Source of the DNA: Rhizobiales bacterium 2SD
GTDB taxonomy: Bacteria; Pseudomonadota; Alphaproteobacteria; Rhizobiales; Beijerinckiaceae
NCBI GenBank assembly: GCA_005502805.1
Contig: SCMY01000002.1
Coordinates: forward strand, 558,001-622,000
Direction: 5' to 3'
Length of the DNA stretch: 64,000 bases
Both the position numbers and the translations under genes were made by a program. Every line of letters starts with the position of its first letter. Positions within the stretch are counted from its first letter, which is position 1. This document shows positions 9,320 through 17,341 of the stretch, piece after piece. The notes beneath the pieces were generated by a model, which did no database searches, had not been told where the DNA came from, and saw only the letters and a list, made by a program, of their open reading frames with translations.

Positions 9320-10498
9320 TCAGAACTTCGGTGTGCTGTAGAGGCGCTTGCCTCCGACCGAGATCTCGACCTCCTGAAGATAGCTGTGCAAGCCTTCGGT
9401 CGCGATCCCGATGCCGAGGCCCGGCGCGTCCGGCGCTGCGACATGTCCCTGTGCGTCGCGCTCCAGATGATTGGCTGATATCGCCGTAGCCAGCGGCTTC
9501 GGCATGGCCGGATATTCACAGATCTCGTGATCGGCGAGCCCGGCATAGGGCTGCAGCGAGGCCGACAGGGCCAGATGCGAGGTGAAGGTGTGATTGACGA
9601 AGGTCACGCCCTTCGCGACCGCATAGTCCGCAACCGCCTTCGAGGGGCCGATGCCACCGATCCGGCCGCAATCGATCTGCACATAGCCGATGCCGCCATA
9701 ATCGATCAGGTGCCGGGCCATCGATTCATTGTGCGCGCCTTCGCCGCCAGCGAGACGGACCTTCGGACTGCGCCTGGCGAGAGCGCCATAGGCTTCGAGC
9801 GCGCTGGCATGGAAGGGCTCCTCGAACCAGCGGACGCCGGCCTTCTCCATCGCCGGCAGCCGGGCCGCGGCGCGCTCGACATCCTCGATGAAGATCTGGC
9901 CGGTATCGACCAGCAGGATTCCGTCTTGTCCCAGGCCTTCCCGCGCCGCGACGAAATGCTCGGCATCAGCTTCGACGCTGCCGCGGCCGATCGGCCCCCA
10001 GCCGAACTTGGCGGCGCGGAAATTCCTCTGTCGGGCATCGCGGGCGCGTTCGAGCGTCTCCTGCGGCGTATCGCCGAACAGCACCGAGGCATAGGGCGTC
10101 TTGGCATGGCTCTGGCGATAGCCGAGCAGGCGCCAGACCGGCTCGGAACGCAATTTGCCGAGGATGTCCCACAAGGCCATCTCGACGCCGGAGAAGGTAT
10201 GCGGCGCTTGCAACAGGTCCATCGAGTTATAGGCGACAGCCGCGGCGATGCGGGCGATGTCCTTGGGGCCGTCCAGTCTCTGGCCGATCACGGAATCGGC
10301 GACGGGGCGGCAGACGCCATGCGACATCGGGCAGATGAAGGCAGCGATCGAGGGCAGCGGCGCCGCCTCGCATTCGCCCCAGCCGGCATGGCCTCCTGCG
10401 ACGACCCGCACCAGCAAGGCATCCTGGCTGCCATCGGCCTCGTCGGTCACGACGGGCATGGCGAGATAGAAGAAGTCGACGGCCTCGATCCTGGGCAT
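9320..10498 (-). CDS. Enolase-superfamily enzyme, mandelate racemase subgroup
   Basis: A 392-residue mandelate racemase/muconate lactonizing enzyme-like protein. Visible active-site elements are Lys164 (AAKFGWG), metal ligands Asp198 (VDTG), Glu226/227 (WFEEPF) and Glu253 (GGEGAHN), and a His-Asp dyad at Asp276 (IDCGRIGG) and His303 (VNHTF). This dyad is the mandelate-racemase signature and suggests a dehydratase or epimerase of an acid or dipeptide-like substrate. The start is ATG 10498; although the frame stays open to 11527, that upstream part is the shadow of the MlrC gene. Distal gene of the dpp-like operon. Substrate unknown. Confidence 0.85.
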   Translation of the reverse strand: MPRIEAVDFFYLAMPVVTDEADGSQDALLVRVVAGGHAGWGECEAAPLPSIAAFICPMSHGVCRPVADSVIGQRLDGPKDIARIAAAVAYNSMDLLQAPHTFSGVEMALWDILGKLRSEPVWRLLGYRQSHAKTPYASVLFGDTPQETLERARDARQRNFRAAKFGWGPIGRGSVEADAEHFVAAREGLGQDGILLVDTGQIFIEDVERAAARLPAMEKAGVRWFEEPFHASALEAYGALARRSPKVRLAGGEGAHNESMARHLIDYGGIGYVQIDCGRIGGIGPSKAVADYAVAKGVTFVNHTFTSHLALSASLQPYAGLADHEICEYPAMPKPLATAISANHLERDAQGHVAAPDAPGLGIGIATEGLHSYLQEVEISVGGKRLYSTPKF

Positions 10499-10509
10499 GG
10501 GCGCAGTCC

Positions 10510-11997
10510 TCACAGTTCGTAGATCGTCGCGCGCGGCGCGAAGGCGACGTCGTCGTCGAGCGGATAGACCGGGCGGGCGCAGATGCGGTGGCCGAGGCTC
10601 TTGAGGTTGGCCGAGGTCGCGCCGGGTGCATCGACGTTGAAATTGCGGATGCACCACTGGTCGTACATGTGGAATTCGGTGTGCGGGGATTTCACCACGA
10701 CGAGGTCGAAATCCTCCGGGTCGAGCCCGTTGGCGTAGTACATCGCCCGGTCGAACAGGCTGACCGAGCGGCTCATGACCACGACCGTGACATTGTCGTA
10801 GGTCAGCACCGCGGTCGGGCCGGCCCGGAGCGGCGCCTTCATCGTCTCGAGTGCAGCTTCGCCATCCGAGAGCAGCCTGACCGTCGCGGTCACCGGCATC
10901 GGCGGGAAGCGAGCCGGATCGATCGAGCCGCCCAGTGTCAGCGACAGGCTCGCGCCGACACCAGCCGCATGCGCCGCGGCCGCAGCGGGTGCATCGACGA
11001 TCTGGGCAAGTACCCGCTTGCCGTAGCCGGCCGCATGCAGGCTCGCGAGGATCGCATTGCTGTCGCCCGACGCGCCGGATGAGGTCGCGTCGGCGGCGTC
11101 GGTGAAGATCACCGGTCCGTCGATGCTGCGGGCCTGGGCGATGGCGCGGTTCAACGGCACGAGCTTGCCCTGCATGCGGAAACGCAGCGGCCAGAACTCC
11201 TGCGCCAGCCGCACCGCTTCGCGCTCGGCGGCGGCGCGGTCGCCATCGGTCAGGACCAGCACCTGCGAGCACAGTTCCGGCACGTCGGTGAACGGGTTGC
11301 CGATCATGATGCCGGCCGCGAGCACGCTGCCCTCTTCTTCCAGCCGGCGGCATTCGGCGAGCAGCTCGCCATAGCAGCCCGTCTTGGTGATCAGCTCGTC
11401 GCCACGCACCAGGGCGGGGATGACGACGCGGGCGGCGACCGGCCTGACGCCGCCCTTCATCAGCTTCAGCAGCAATTCGGCAGCGCGCCGCCCGGTGTCG
11501 GCGAAGTCGACATGCGGATAGGTCCAATAGATCGCAAAGCCGTCGACCTGCCGCAGCATCCGGTCGGTCAGGATGCCGTGCAGGTCGAGCGAGATGACGA
11601 TCGGCATCTCCGGGCCGACGCGCTCGCGCAGCTTCTCCAGCAGATAGCCTTCCGGATCGAGCTCGCCATCGGCGCCCATCGCGCCGTGCAGCGAGACATA
11701 GATGCCGTCGATGCCGTCGAGGCGGGCGAAGACCGCCGCCAGCACCTCCTCGGAGAGCCTCCTCCAGCCTTCGGCCGAGAGCAGCCCGGCGCTGCCGGCC
11801 CGCGCGCAGATCGTCGGTACGATCTCGATATCGGGCTGCGCCTCGAACACCGCTAGCGCGCCGCCGAGCTCCTGGTTCTTGCCGCGTTGCTCGTAGAGCC
11901 CATCGCCATGGCGGATCAGGAAATCGTCATAATGCGACGGCAGCGGGTTGAAGGATGAGATCTCCTGCTTGCAGTCGGCGATCAGGATGCGCTTCAT
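10510..11997 (-). CDS. M81-family peptidase (MlrC/microcystinase C-like)
   Basis: A 495-residue protein matching the two-domain M81 family: an N-terminal domain with SLHGAM (102-107), SLDLHG (136-141) and YPHVD (160-164), the likely zinc-binding positions, and a C-terminal MlrC domain with the TDAADATSSGASGDS segment near 300. MlrC cleaves the linear tetrapeptide product of microcystin breakdown, but most family members sit in unrelated catabolic operons and their substrates are unknown. Here it lies 11 nt upstream of the enolase-superfamily gene and just after the permease dppC-like gene, so a small peptide or amide imported by that transporter is the likely substrate. Confidence 0.88.
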   Translation of the reverse strand: MKRILIADCKQEISSFNPLPSHYDDFLIRHGDGLYEQRGKNQELGGALAVFEAQPDIEIVPTICARAGSAGLLSAEGWRRLSEEVLAAVFARLDGIDGIYVSLHGAMGADGELDPEGYLLEKLRERVGPEMPIVISLDLHGILTDRMLRQVDGFAIYWTYPHVDFADTGRRAAELLLKLMKGGVRPVAARVVIPALVRGDELITKTGCYGELLAECRRLEEEGSVLAAGIMIGNPFTDVPELCSQVLVLTDGDRAAAEREAVRLAQEFWPLRFRMQGKLVPLNRAIAQARSIDGPVIFTDAADATSSGASGDSNAILASLHAAGYGKRVLAQIVDAPAAAAAHAAGVGASLSLTLGGSIDPARFPPMPVTATVRLLSDGEAALETMKAPLRAGPTAVLTYDNVTVVVMSRSVSLFDRAMYYANGLDPEDFDLVVVKSPHTEFHMYDQWCIRNFNVDAPGATSANLKSLGHRICARPVYPLDDDVAFAPRATIYEL

Positions 11998-12013
11998 CGG
12001 CGGGCTCCGGCGG

Positions 12014-12865
12014 TCAGAACTTCAGGCGGGGGTCGAGCACGTCACGCAGGCCGTCGCCGAGCAGGTTGAGGCCGAGCACGCAGACGATGATGGCGAGGCC
12101 CGGGAACACCGTGATCCACGGCGCCTCGCGCATGAAGTCGCGGCCCTGGGCGATGATCGAGCCGAAGGAGGCGGCCGGCGGCGGCGGTCCGGCGCCGACG
12201 AAGGACAGCGCCGCCTCGGCCAGCACCGCGATGGCGAAGACATAGGTCAATCGCACGATCAGCGGTCCGGCCGCATTGCGCAGCACATGCTTGAACAGGA
12301 TGGTCAGCTCGCCAGCGCCGATCGCGCGTGCCGCCGAGACATAGTCGAGCTCCCGCTCCAGCAGCACCGAGGCGCGGACGATCCGGGCGGTGTGCGGCGT
12401 CGTCGCTATCGCGAGCGCGATCACGACATTGGTCAGCGAGGCGCCCAGCACGGCCGAGACGACCATGGCGAGCACGATCGAGGGGAACGCCATCAGCGCG
12501 TCCATCACCCGCATGATCGGCTGGTCGAGCCGCGGGAAGAAGCCGGCGACCGCGCCGCTCAGCGTCCCGACAATGCCGGCGAGAATGGCGGTCAAGGCCC
12601 CGATGGCGAGCGAGATGCGCGCCCCGATCATCACGCGAGAGAGGATGTCGCGGCCAAAATGGTCGGTGCCGAACCAGTGGACCGCGTCCGGCGCCATCAA
12701 CCGGGCGCGGACATTGCTGCGCAGCGGGTCGAAGGGCGAGAGCAGGCCGGCGGCGAGCGCGACTAGCACCATGGCAAGCACCAGCACAGCCCCGATTACG
12801 AAGGAGCGATGGCGCAGCAGACGTCGCCAGGCGGCGCGGCCGACGAGCGGTTCAGCCGCGCTCAT
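12014..12865 (-). CDS. Dipeptide/oligopeptide-type ABC permease, DppC-like
   Basis: Inner-membrane permease of 283 residues with the OppC-type N-terminal helix (about residues 20-42), the periplasmic segment HWFGTDHFGRDILSRVMIG (about 64-82) and the cytoplasmic EAA loop YVSAARAIGAGELTILFKHVL near 175-195. ATG 12865 overlaps the dppB-like stop by 4 bp. It pairs with the DppB-like protein. The operon contains no DppD/DppF ATPase, which is unusual. Confidence 0.92.
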   Translation of the reverse strand: MSAAEPLVGRAAWRRLLRHRSFVIGAVLVLAMVLVALAAGLLSPFDPLRSNVRARLMAPDAVHWFGTDHFGRDILSRVMIGARISLAIGALTAILAGIVGTLSGAVAGFFPRLDQPIMRVMDALMAFPSIVLAMVVSAVLGASLTNVVIALAIATTPHTARIVRASVLLERELDYVSAARAIGAGELTILFKHVLRNAAGPLIVRLTYVFAIAVLAEAALSFVGAGPPPPAASFGSIIAQGRDFMREAPWITVFPGLAIIVCVLGLNLLGDGLRDVLDPRLKF

Positions 12866-13806
12866 GCCAGCCTCACGCGTGGATCGACCACGGCGTATAG
12901 GATGTCGACCACGAGGTTGATCGAGAGATAGACGACGGCGAGAAACAACAGCCCGCCCTGCAGCACCGGAAAATCGCGCGAGGCGATGGCGCCGACGATC
13001 AGGCGGCCGATCCCCGGAATCGAGAAAACCTGCTCGACGATGACGGCGCCGCCGAGCAGCGCGCCGGAGACGATGCCGATCACGGTGAGGATCGGGATCA
13101 GGGCGTTGGGCAGGGCATGGCCCAGTACGACGCGCAGCTTGGCCAGCCCCTTGGCGTCGGCCGTCCGGACATAGTCCTGCCCGAGCGTGTCGAGCATCGA
13201 GGCGCGCGCCATCCGGGCGATGAAGCCGACCTGGACGAGTCCGAGCGTCAGCGCCGGCAAGATCATGCAGCGCAGCCACTCGCTCGGCGACTGGCTGAAG
13301 GCGGTGAAGCCGCCACTCGGCAACCAGCCGAGCGAGACCGCGAAGACGAGCACCATCACCAGGCCGAGCCAGAAGTCGGGAACCGAGAGGCCGAGCAGCG
13401 CCACCGTCATCACCGCCTGGTCGGGCCAGCGATTATGGTTGACCGCGGCGACGAGGCCGGCAGCGACGCCGACCACCACGGCGAAGGCGAGTGCCAGCGC
13501 CGCCAGCGCCAGCGTCACCGGCAGGCGTTCGATCAGCGCGGCGCTGACCGAGCGGTTGAGCAGGATCGACTGGCCGAGATCGCCGCTGAGAATCCGCCCG
13601 TACCAGCTCAGCATCTGCTGCGGCAGCGACAGGTCGAGCCCGAGCGCGCTGCGCAGTGTGGCGATCTGCTCGGGCGTCGCCGAGGCGTCGAGGAAGGCTG
13701 CGGCCGGATCGCCCGGCACCAGCCAGATCAGCGCGAAGGACATCAGCGAGACCAGCGCGAGCACGAGGACAGCGCCCGCGAGCCGGCGGATCAGGAAACT
13801 TCCCAT
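12862..13806 (-). CDS. Dipeptide/oligopeptide-type ABC permease, DppB-like
   Basis: A 314-residue permease with the typical DppB start (FLIRRLAGAVLVLALVSLMSF), the WLVPGDPAAAFL segment near 29-40, and the coupling loop YVRTADAKGLAKLRVVLGHAL near 212-232. The C-terminal ILYAVVDPRVRLA is family-typical. Its stop overlaps the dppC-like start. The 89-bp space before it, up to the binding-protein gene, holds two stem-loops. Confidence 0.92.
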   Translation of the reverse strand: MGSFLIRRLAGAVLVLALVSLMSFALIWLVPGDPAAAFLDASATPEQIATLRSALGLDLSLPQQMLSWYGRILSGDLGQSILLNRSVSAALIERLPVTLALAALALAFAVVVGVAAGLVAAVNHNRWPDQAVMTVALLGLSVPDFWLGLVMVLVFAVSLGWLPSGGFTAFSQSPSEWLRCMILPALTLGLVQVGFIARMARASMLDTLGQDYVRTADAKGLAKLRVVLGHALPNALIPILTVIGIVSGALLGGAVIVEQVFSIPGIGRLIVGAIASRDFPVLQGGLLFLAVVYLSINLVVDILYAVVDPRVRLA

Positions 13807-13826
13807 GCCGCTCCTCAGGGATCGAA

Positions 13827-13875
13827 GTGGCGGCAGTGACCGCCACCGGCGCTGCCTGCGGGATGTCCCGCAGGC
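13827..13875 (-). promoter_or_regulatory. Two stem-loops between binding-protein and permease genes
   Basis: Two inverted repeats lie in the 89-bp gap between the DppA-like stop (13896) and the DppB-like start (13806). The first, read on the minus strand, is a 22-nt perfect palindrome with arms GCCTGCGGGA at 13854-13863 and TCCCGCAGGC at 13866-13875. The second has arms GTGGCGG at 13827-13833 and CCGCCAC at 13840-13846. There is no T-run. They probably stabilise or partly terminate the transcript after the binding-protein gene. Confidence 0.6.
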
Positions 13876-13895
13876 AAAGGTTCAGCGGATCGTCC

Positions 13896-15434
13896 TCACG
13901 GCTCGAGCCAGACGCCCCACATCCGGGGAATGCGATAGGGCTTGAAGTTCTTGAGCTTGGCGGTCGAGGCCTGGAAGACCCCGTAGTTGCCGGCCTTCAT
14001 CGCGACCGCGGCGTCGTACATGTGCTTCTGGAAGGTGTCGTAGAGCGCCTTGCGCTTGCCCTCGTCCTGCTCGGCGTTGAAGGTGGCGGCGATGCGGTCG
14101 ATCTCCGGGTCCTTGGCCTGCTGCGAGAGGCCGTTCACCCAGGGCGCCATCACCGAGCCCGGCCCCTCATAGGGCTCGATGCCGAAGCCATGCGTCCAGA
14201 AGGTCCAGTTCGTCGGCGTGAAGCCGATCTTGGAGACGGTCGGCCAATCAGATACGGCGATGTCGACCTCGATGCCGACCTCCTTGAGCCTCTGCTGAAC
14301 CACCGTCGCAGTGTCGACATTGGCGCGCAGATTGTCGACGATGAAGGTGACTTTGCCGCCCTTGTAGGAAGACTTGCCGAGCAATTCCTTGGCGAGCTTC
14401 AGATCGGCCTTGTTGTACTTGTCGCTGCCGACGGTCGAGTGGAAGGCGGCGCCGGGATAGAGCCAGCTCGGATCCATCTGGTAGATGTCGGCATAGGAGA
14501 TCGCCATGATCTCCTCCATGTCGAGCGCCGCCTGCACGGCGAGGCGGAAGTTCACGTCGTTGGCCGGCGGCTGCGCCTGGTTGAACTTGATCACCTGCAG
14601 GCCGAACGGCATCACCTTGTGGATGGTGAAGCGCGCATCGCTGGTCAGGCGCTTCGCCGTCGGTCCGTCGACGGTTTCGTTGAACTGGATCTGCCCGGCT
14701 TCGAGCGCGGCCGTACGAGCGCCGCCCTCCGGCATGAAGCGGAAGGTCACGGCGTCGAGAAAAGCTTCCTTCTTGCCCGCGAAGCCGTCGCGCCCCGTTC
14801 CCTTCGGGTTCGGCGCATAGCCGTCGAAACGCGCCAGCTTCACATGGCTGTCCGGTTTGTACTCGACGAACTTGTAGGGACCGGTGCCGATGATCTCGAT
14901 CTTGCCGGCTTCCTTGGCGGCCTCGCTCGCCGGGTAGATCGCGATCGGCGCGCGCGGCGACGAGAGATTGTCGAGGAAGGTCGACTGGGCCTGTTTCAGC
15001 GTGACCGTGACCTCGTGCTCGCCGCTCGCCTTGACCGTGTCGATCGCGGCGACGAGCGCGGGCGAGGCGCCGATCTTGCGGTAGCGTTCGAGCGAGGCGA
15101 CGACATCGCCGGCATCGAGCTTCTTGCCATTGTGGAAGGTCACGTCCTTGCGGATCGGGAAGACATAGGTCTTGCCATCCGGCGAGATCGTGACGCCTTC
15201 GGCGAGTTCCGGCACCGGCTTGGCGTTCTCGTCGCGGGCGTAGAGCGTCTCGAAGATATGCAGGGTGACATTGCGTGCGGCCTGCGCCGAGGTGATCTGG
15301 GCATCGAGCGAGGGCGGCGCCTGGCTGATGCCGATCGCGACCTCGCCACCCTTGCGCTGGGCCAGCGCGCTGTGAGCCCCTCCCAGGGCGAAAGCCGCGG
15401 CGATGGTTGCGGCGAGAACGCTGTGCTTTGCCAT
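13896..15434 (-). CDS. Peptide-type ABC substrate-binding protein, DppA-like (SBP family 5)
   Basis: Periplasmic binding protein of 512 residues. The signal peptide (about residues 1-26) ends in AHSALAQ. The mature part shows the family 5 landmarks LHIFETLYARDENAKPVPELAE near 58-79 and VTFHNGKKLDAGDVVASLERY near 98-118. ATG 15434 is preceded by GGGGAGAAG; the longer open frame upstream has no ribosome-binding site. It starts 41 nt after the deacylase stop. Family 5 proteins bind di- and oligopeptides but also opines, nickel, glutathione and sugars, so the ligand is open. Confidence 0.9.
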   Translation of the reverse strand: MAKHSVLAATIAAAFALGGAHSALAQRKGGEVAIGISQAPPSLDAQITSAQAARNVTLHIFETLYARDENAKPVPELAEGVTISPDGKTYVFPIRKDVTFHNGKKLDAGDVVASLERYRKIGASPALVAAIDTVKASGEHEVTVTLKQAQSTFLDNLSSPRAPIAIYPASEAAKEAGKIEIIGTGPYKFVEYKPDSHVKLARFDGYAPNPKGTGRDGFAGKKEAFLDAVTFRFMPEGGARTAALEAGQIQFNETVDGPTAKRLTSDARFTIHKVMPFGLQVIKFNQAQPPANDVNFRLAVQAALDMEEIMAISYADIYQMDPSWLYPGAAFHSTVGSDKYNKADLKLAKELLGKSSYKGGKVTFIVDNLRANVDTATVVQQRLKEVGIEVDIAVSDWPTVSKIGFTPTNWTFWTHGFGIEPYEGPGSVMAPWVNGLSQQAKDPEIDRIAATFNAEQDEGKRKALYDTFQKHMYDAAVAMKAGNYGVFQASTAKLKNFKPYRIPRMWGVWLEP

Positions 15435-15475
15435 GTTCTTCTCCCCTCTGGATTGATGGTCAGGCACGAAGTCGG

Positions 15476-16507
15476 TCAGGCTGCGGCGCGCAGCGCGTCG
15501 TAGTCCTCCATCAGAACGGCCACTGCATCGCCGCGCTGCACGCGGCCCGGTCCTGCCGACATCCACAGCACCCCGTCACGGCGATAGCGCACCTCCAGCG
15601 GCGCGCGGTCGATGTCCTCGACGAAATGCAGGTAGCCGGCGAGTTCGCCGGCGCGGCAGATGTCGCCGACGACGTTGCGCGGCTCGAACAGCCCACCGGC
15701 GGGGGCGAAGGAGTAACCGGCTGAATCGCGCACCATCATGTGGCGCGTGCCGGGCGAACCGTCGCGCTGACGCGTGTCCGGTGCGCCTTCCAGCAGCCCG
15801 AAATGCTTGAGGATGTTGGTCAGCGCCCGGTCGGCGATGCGCACGCCCTCGACATTGACGCGCCCCCAGCCGCCGAGTTCGGTGCCGAGCGAGAGGATGC
15901 CGCGGCGTTCGACCGAGGAGGTCAGCGTAGCGCCCTCGTCGACGCCCCAGAACACGACGTTGTAGGGCGCGCCAAAGGCCGCAGCCGCCGCCATGGTGCG
16001 TTCGCGCAGGTCGGCATCGGCGACATAGTGCATGTTGGTCGAGAGCGCGGAATCGCCCGAATGGCCGGCCGTATGCAGATCGACGGAGACGTCGACCAGC
16101 GGCAGCAGCACCGCATCGACGAAATGGGCCAGCATCTCCGAGAAGGTCCCCTTCGGATTGCCGGGAAAGCAGCGGTTCATGTCGCGGTTGTCGACCGGCG
16201 AGAGCCGGGTGTCGTTCATCACCGCCGGGATGTTGAGCGCCGGGACCATGATGACACGCCCCTGGATCGAAGCCGGGTCGAGACTGCGGGCGAGCCGCGA
16301 GATCGCGATCGGCCCTTCGTACTCGTCGCCATGGACGCCGCCGGTGAACAGGATCGTCGGGCCAAGACCGTTCTTCACGCTGACGATCGGAATCTCGACG
16401 ACACCCCAGCCGGAGGTGTTGCGGGAGAGCGGCGCGCGCAGATAGCCGGCCTGGCGCCCCGCCGCCTCGAAGTCGATCTCGCAACGAACCCGGCTGGTGG
16501 ATGTCAT
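15476..16507 (-). CDS. Zinc-dependent deacylase, DoeB-like (succinylglutamate desuccinylase/aspartoacylase family)
   Basis: A 343-residue paralogue of the doeB gene at 1975-2988. It keeps the same zinc motif (GGVHGDEYEGP near residue 55), the RDMNRCFPG loop near 108 and the third ligand in DLHTAGHSGD near 140. It should hydrolyse an N-acylated amino acid-like compound. It is the first gene of the minus-strand operon, and its start codon ATG 16507 is 27 nt from the GntR operator. Because the locus also encodes an M81 peptidase, a peptide-type importer and two enolase-superfamily enzymes, the acylated substrate is probably not N-acetyl-diaminobutyrate. Confidence 0.85.
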   Translation of the reverse strand: MTSTSRVRCEIDFEAAGRQAGYLRAPLSRNTSGWGVVEIPIVSVKNGLGPTILFTGGVHGDEYEGPIAISRLARSLDPASIQGRVIMVPALNIPAVMNDTRLSPVDNRDMNRCFPGNPKGTFSEMLAHFVDAVLLPLVDVSVDLHTAGHSGDSALSTNMHYVADADLRERTMAAAAAFGAPYNVVFWGVDEGATLTSSVERRGILSLGTELGGWGRVNVEGVRIADRALTNILKHFGLLEGAPDTRQRDGSPGTRHMMVRDSAGYSFAPAGGLFEPRNVVGDICRAGELAGYLHFVEDIDRAPLEVRYRRDGVLWMSAGPGRVQRGDAVAVLMEDYDALRAAA

Positions 16508-16533
16508 CGGCAAGCCCCTTCTTGCTCTCGTTA

Positions 16534-16559
16534 TCGTATGATTGTATACGATCATACGA
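16534..16559. promoter_or_regulatory. Palindromic GntR (FadR-type) operator in the divergent promoter region
   Basis: A 26-bp near-perfect palindrome lies in the 75-bp divergent gap. The outer arms are TCGTATGAT (16534-16542) and ATCATACGA (16551-16559), and the GTATAC core is at 16544-16549; only the two bases flanking the core break symmetry. GTATAC-centred palindromes are typical targets of FCD-domain GntR regulators, one of which starts 23 bp away. Confidence 0.82.
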
Positions 16560-16567
16560 AGTGTCAA
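16541..16567 (-). promoter_or_regulatory. Candidate promoter of the deacylase-dpp-mlrC operon
   Basis: On the minus strand a consensus -35 TTGACA (complement of 16562-16567) is followed after 15 nt by TACAAT (complement of 16541-16546). The -10 hexamer and spacer lie inside the GntR palindrome, so bound regulator would block RNA polymerase. The spacer is shorter than the optimal 17 nt. Confidence 0.5.
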
Positions 16568-16582
16568 GCGAGAGAGATTCGA

Positions 16583-17341
16583 ATGCCGGAGACTGGCGGA
16601 CGCGGGGCAGCGAGCGAGGTGGCAGCAGTGGACCGGGCAGGAGCGCCGGCTCCGGATTGGCAGCCGCTCCAGCCCCAGACCCTCGTTGACCATGCGATCG
16701 AGGCGATCATCGCCGGCGCCGCCGCCGGATTGATCCTGCCGGGCGACCGCATCGTCGAGGTCGATCTCGCTCGCAAGCTGGGCGTCAGCCGCGTGCCCGT
16801 CCGCGAGGCCCTGCGCCTGCTGGAGAGCCAGGGCGTCGTCGTCAGCGAGCCCTATAAAGGCATCAGGCTGCGCCCGGTCACCAATGAGCGCGTCTCCGAC
16901 CTGATCGAGGCGCGCATCGCGCTGGAAGCCAGTGCGACTGCCCGCGCCGTCGCCGCCGGCCGCAATCGCGGCAGCCATCTCGACGAATTGCGCAGCGCCG
17001 TCTCCGAAATGGAGCTGATGGCGGCGCGCGGCAGCGCCTATGGCGTCGCGGTCGCCGATACGCGCTTCCACCGCGCGCTCTGCCGGCTCGGCGGCAACAG
17101 CGTCACGCTCGACCTGTGGGAGACGCTGGCGCCGCAATGCACGATCATTTTCGGCCTCGCCACCTTCGGCAAGCCGATGGCCGGCGTGGTCGAGGAGCAC
17201 GTCGATCTGCTCGCGGTGTTCGAGGCCGGCGACATCGAGGTGATCGGGCGCACGCTCGACGAACACATCACCGTGATGAACCACGCGATGGACTACGAGG
17301 CCATCGTCGCCAGGCGCCGCAGGGAAAGGGACGCACAGTGA
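16583..17341 (+). CDS. GntR-family transcriptional regulator (FCD domain)
   Basis: A 252-residue DNA-binding regulator. The N-terminal winged helix-turn-helix runs over about residues 30-95 (LARKLGVSRVPVREALRLLESQGVV), and the all-helical FCD effector domain spans about 100-235 with metal-site type residues in DTRFHRAL near 150 and the late EEHVDLL and DEHITVMNH segments. ATG 16583 follows AGAGAG. It is divergent from the deacylase operon, with the 26-bp palindrome between them, so it probably represses both arms until an acidic pathway metabolite binds. Its stop overlaps the GTG start of the next gene. Confidence 0.9.
   Translation: MPETGGRGAASEVAAVDRAGAPAPDWQPLQPQTLVDHAIEAIIAGAAAGLILPGDRIVEVDLARKLGVSRVPVREALRLLESQGVVVSEPYKGIRLRPVTNERVSDLIEARIALEASATARAVAAGRNRGSHLDELRSAVSEMELMAARGSAYGVAVADTRFHRALCRLGGNSVTLDLWETLAPQCTIIFGLATFGKPMAGVVEEHVDLLAVFEAGDIEVIGRTLDEHITVMNHAMDYEAIVARRRRERDAQ

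Noticed and set aside
9320..11527. Apparent 735-residue fusion protein upstream-extended from the enolase-superfamily gene
   Set aside because: The N-terminal 343 residues are an out-of-frame shadow of the MlrC gene; the real start is ATG 10498.
13656..15503. 615-residue plus-strand frame opposite the DppA-like gene
   Set aside because: It spans two genes and their gap, lacks any recognisable motif and shows antisense composition.
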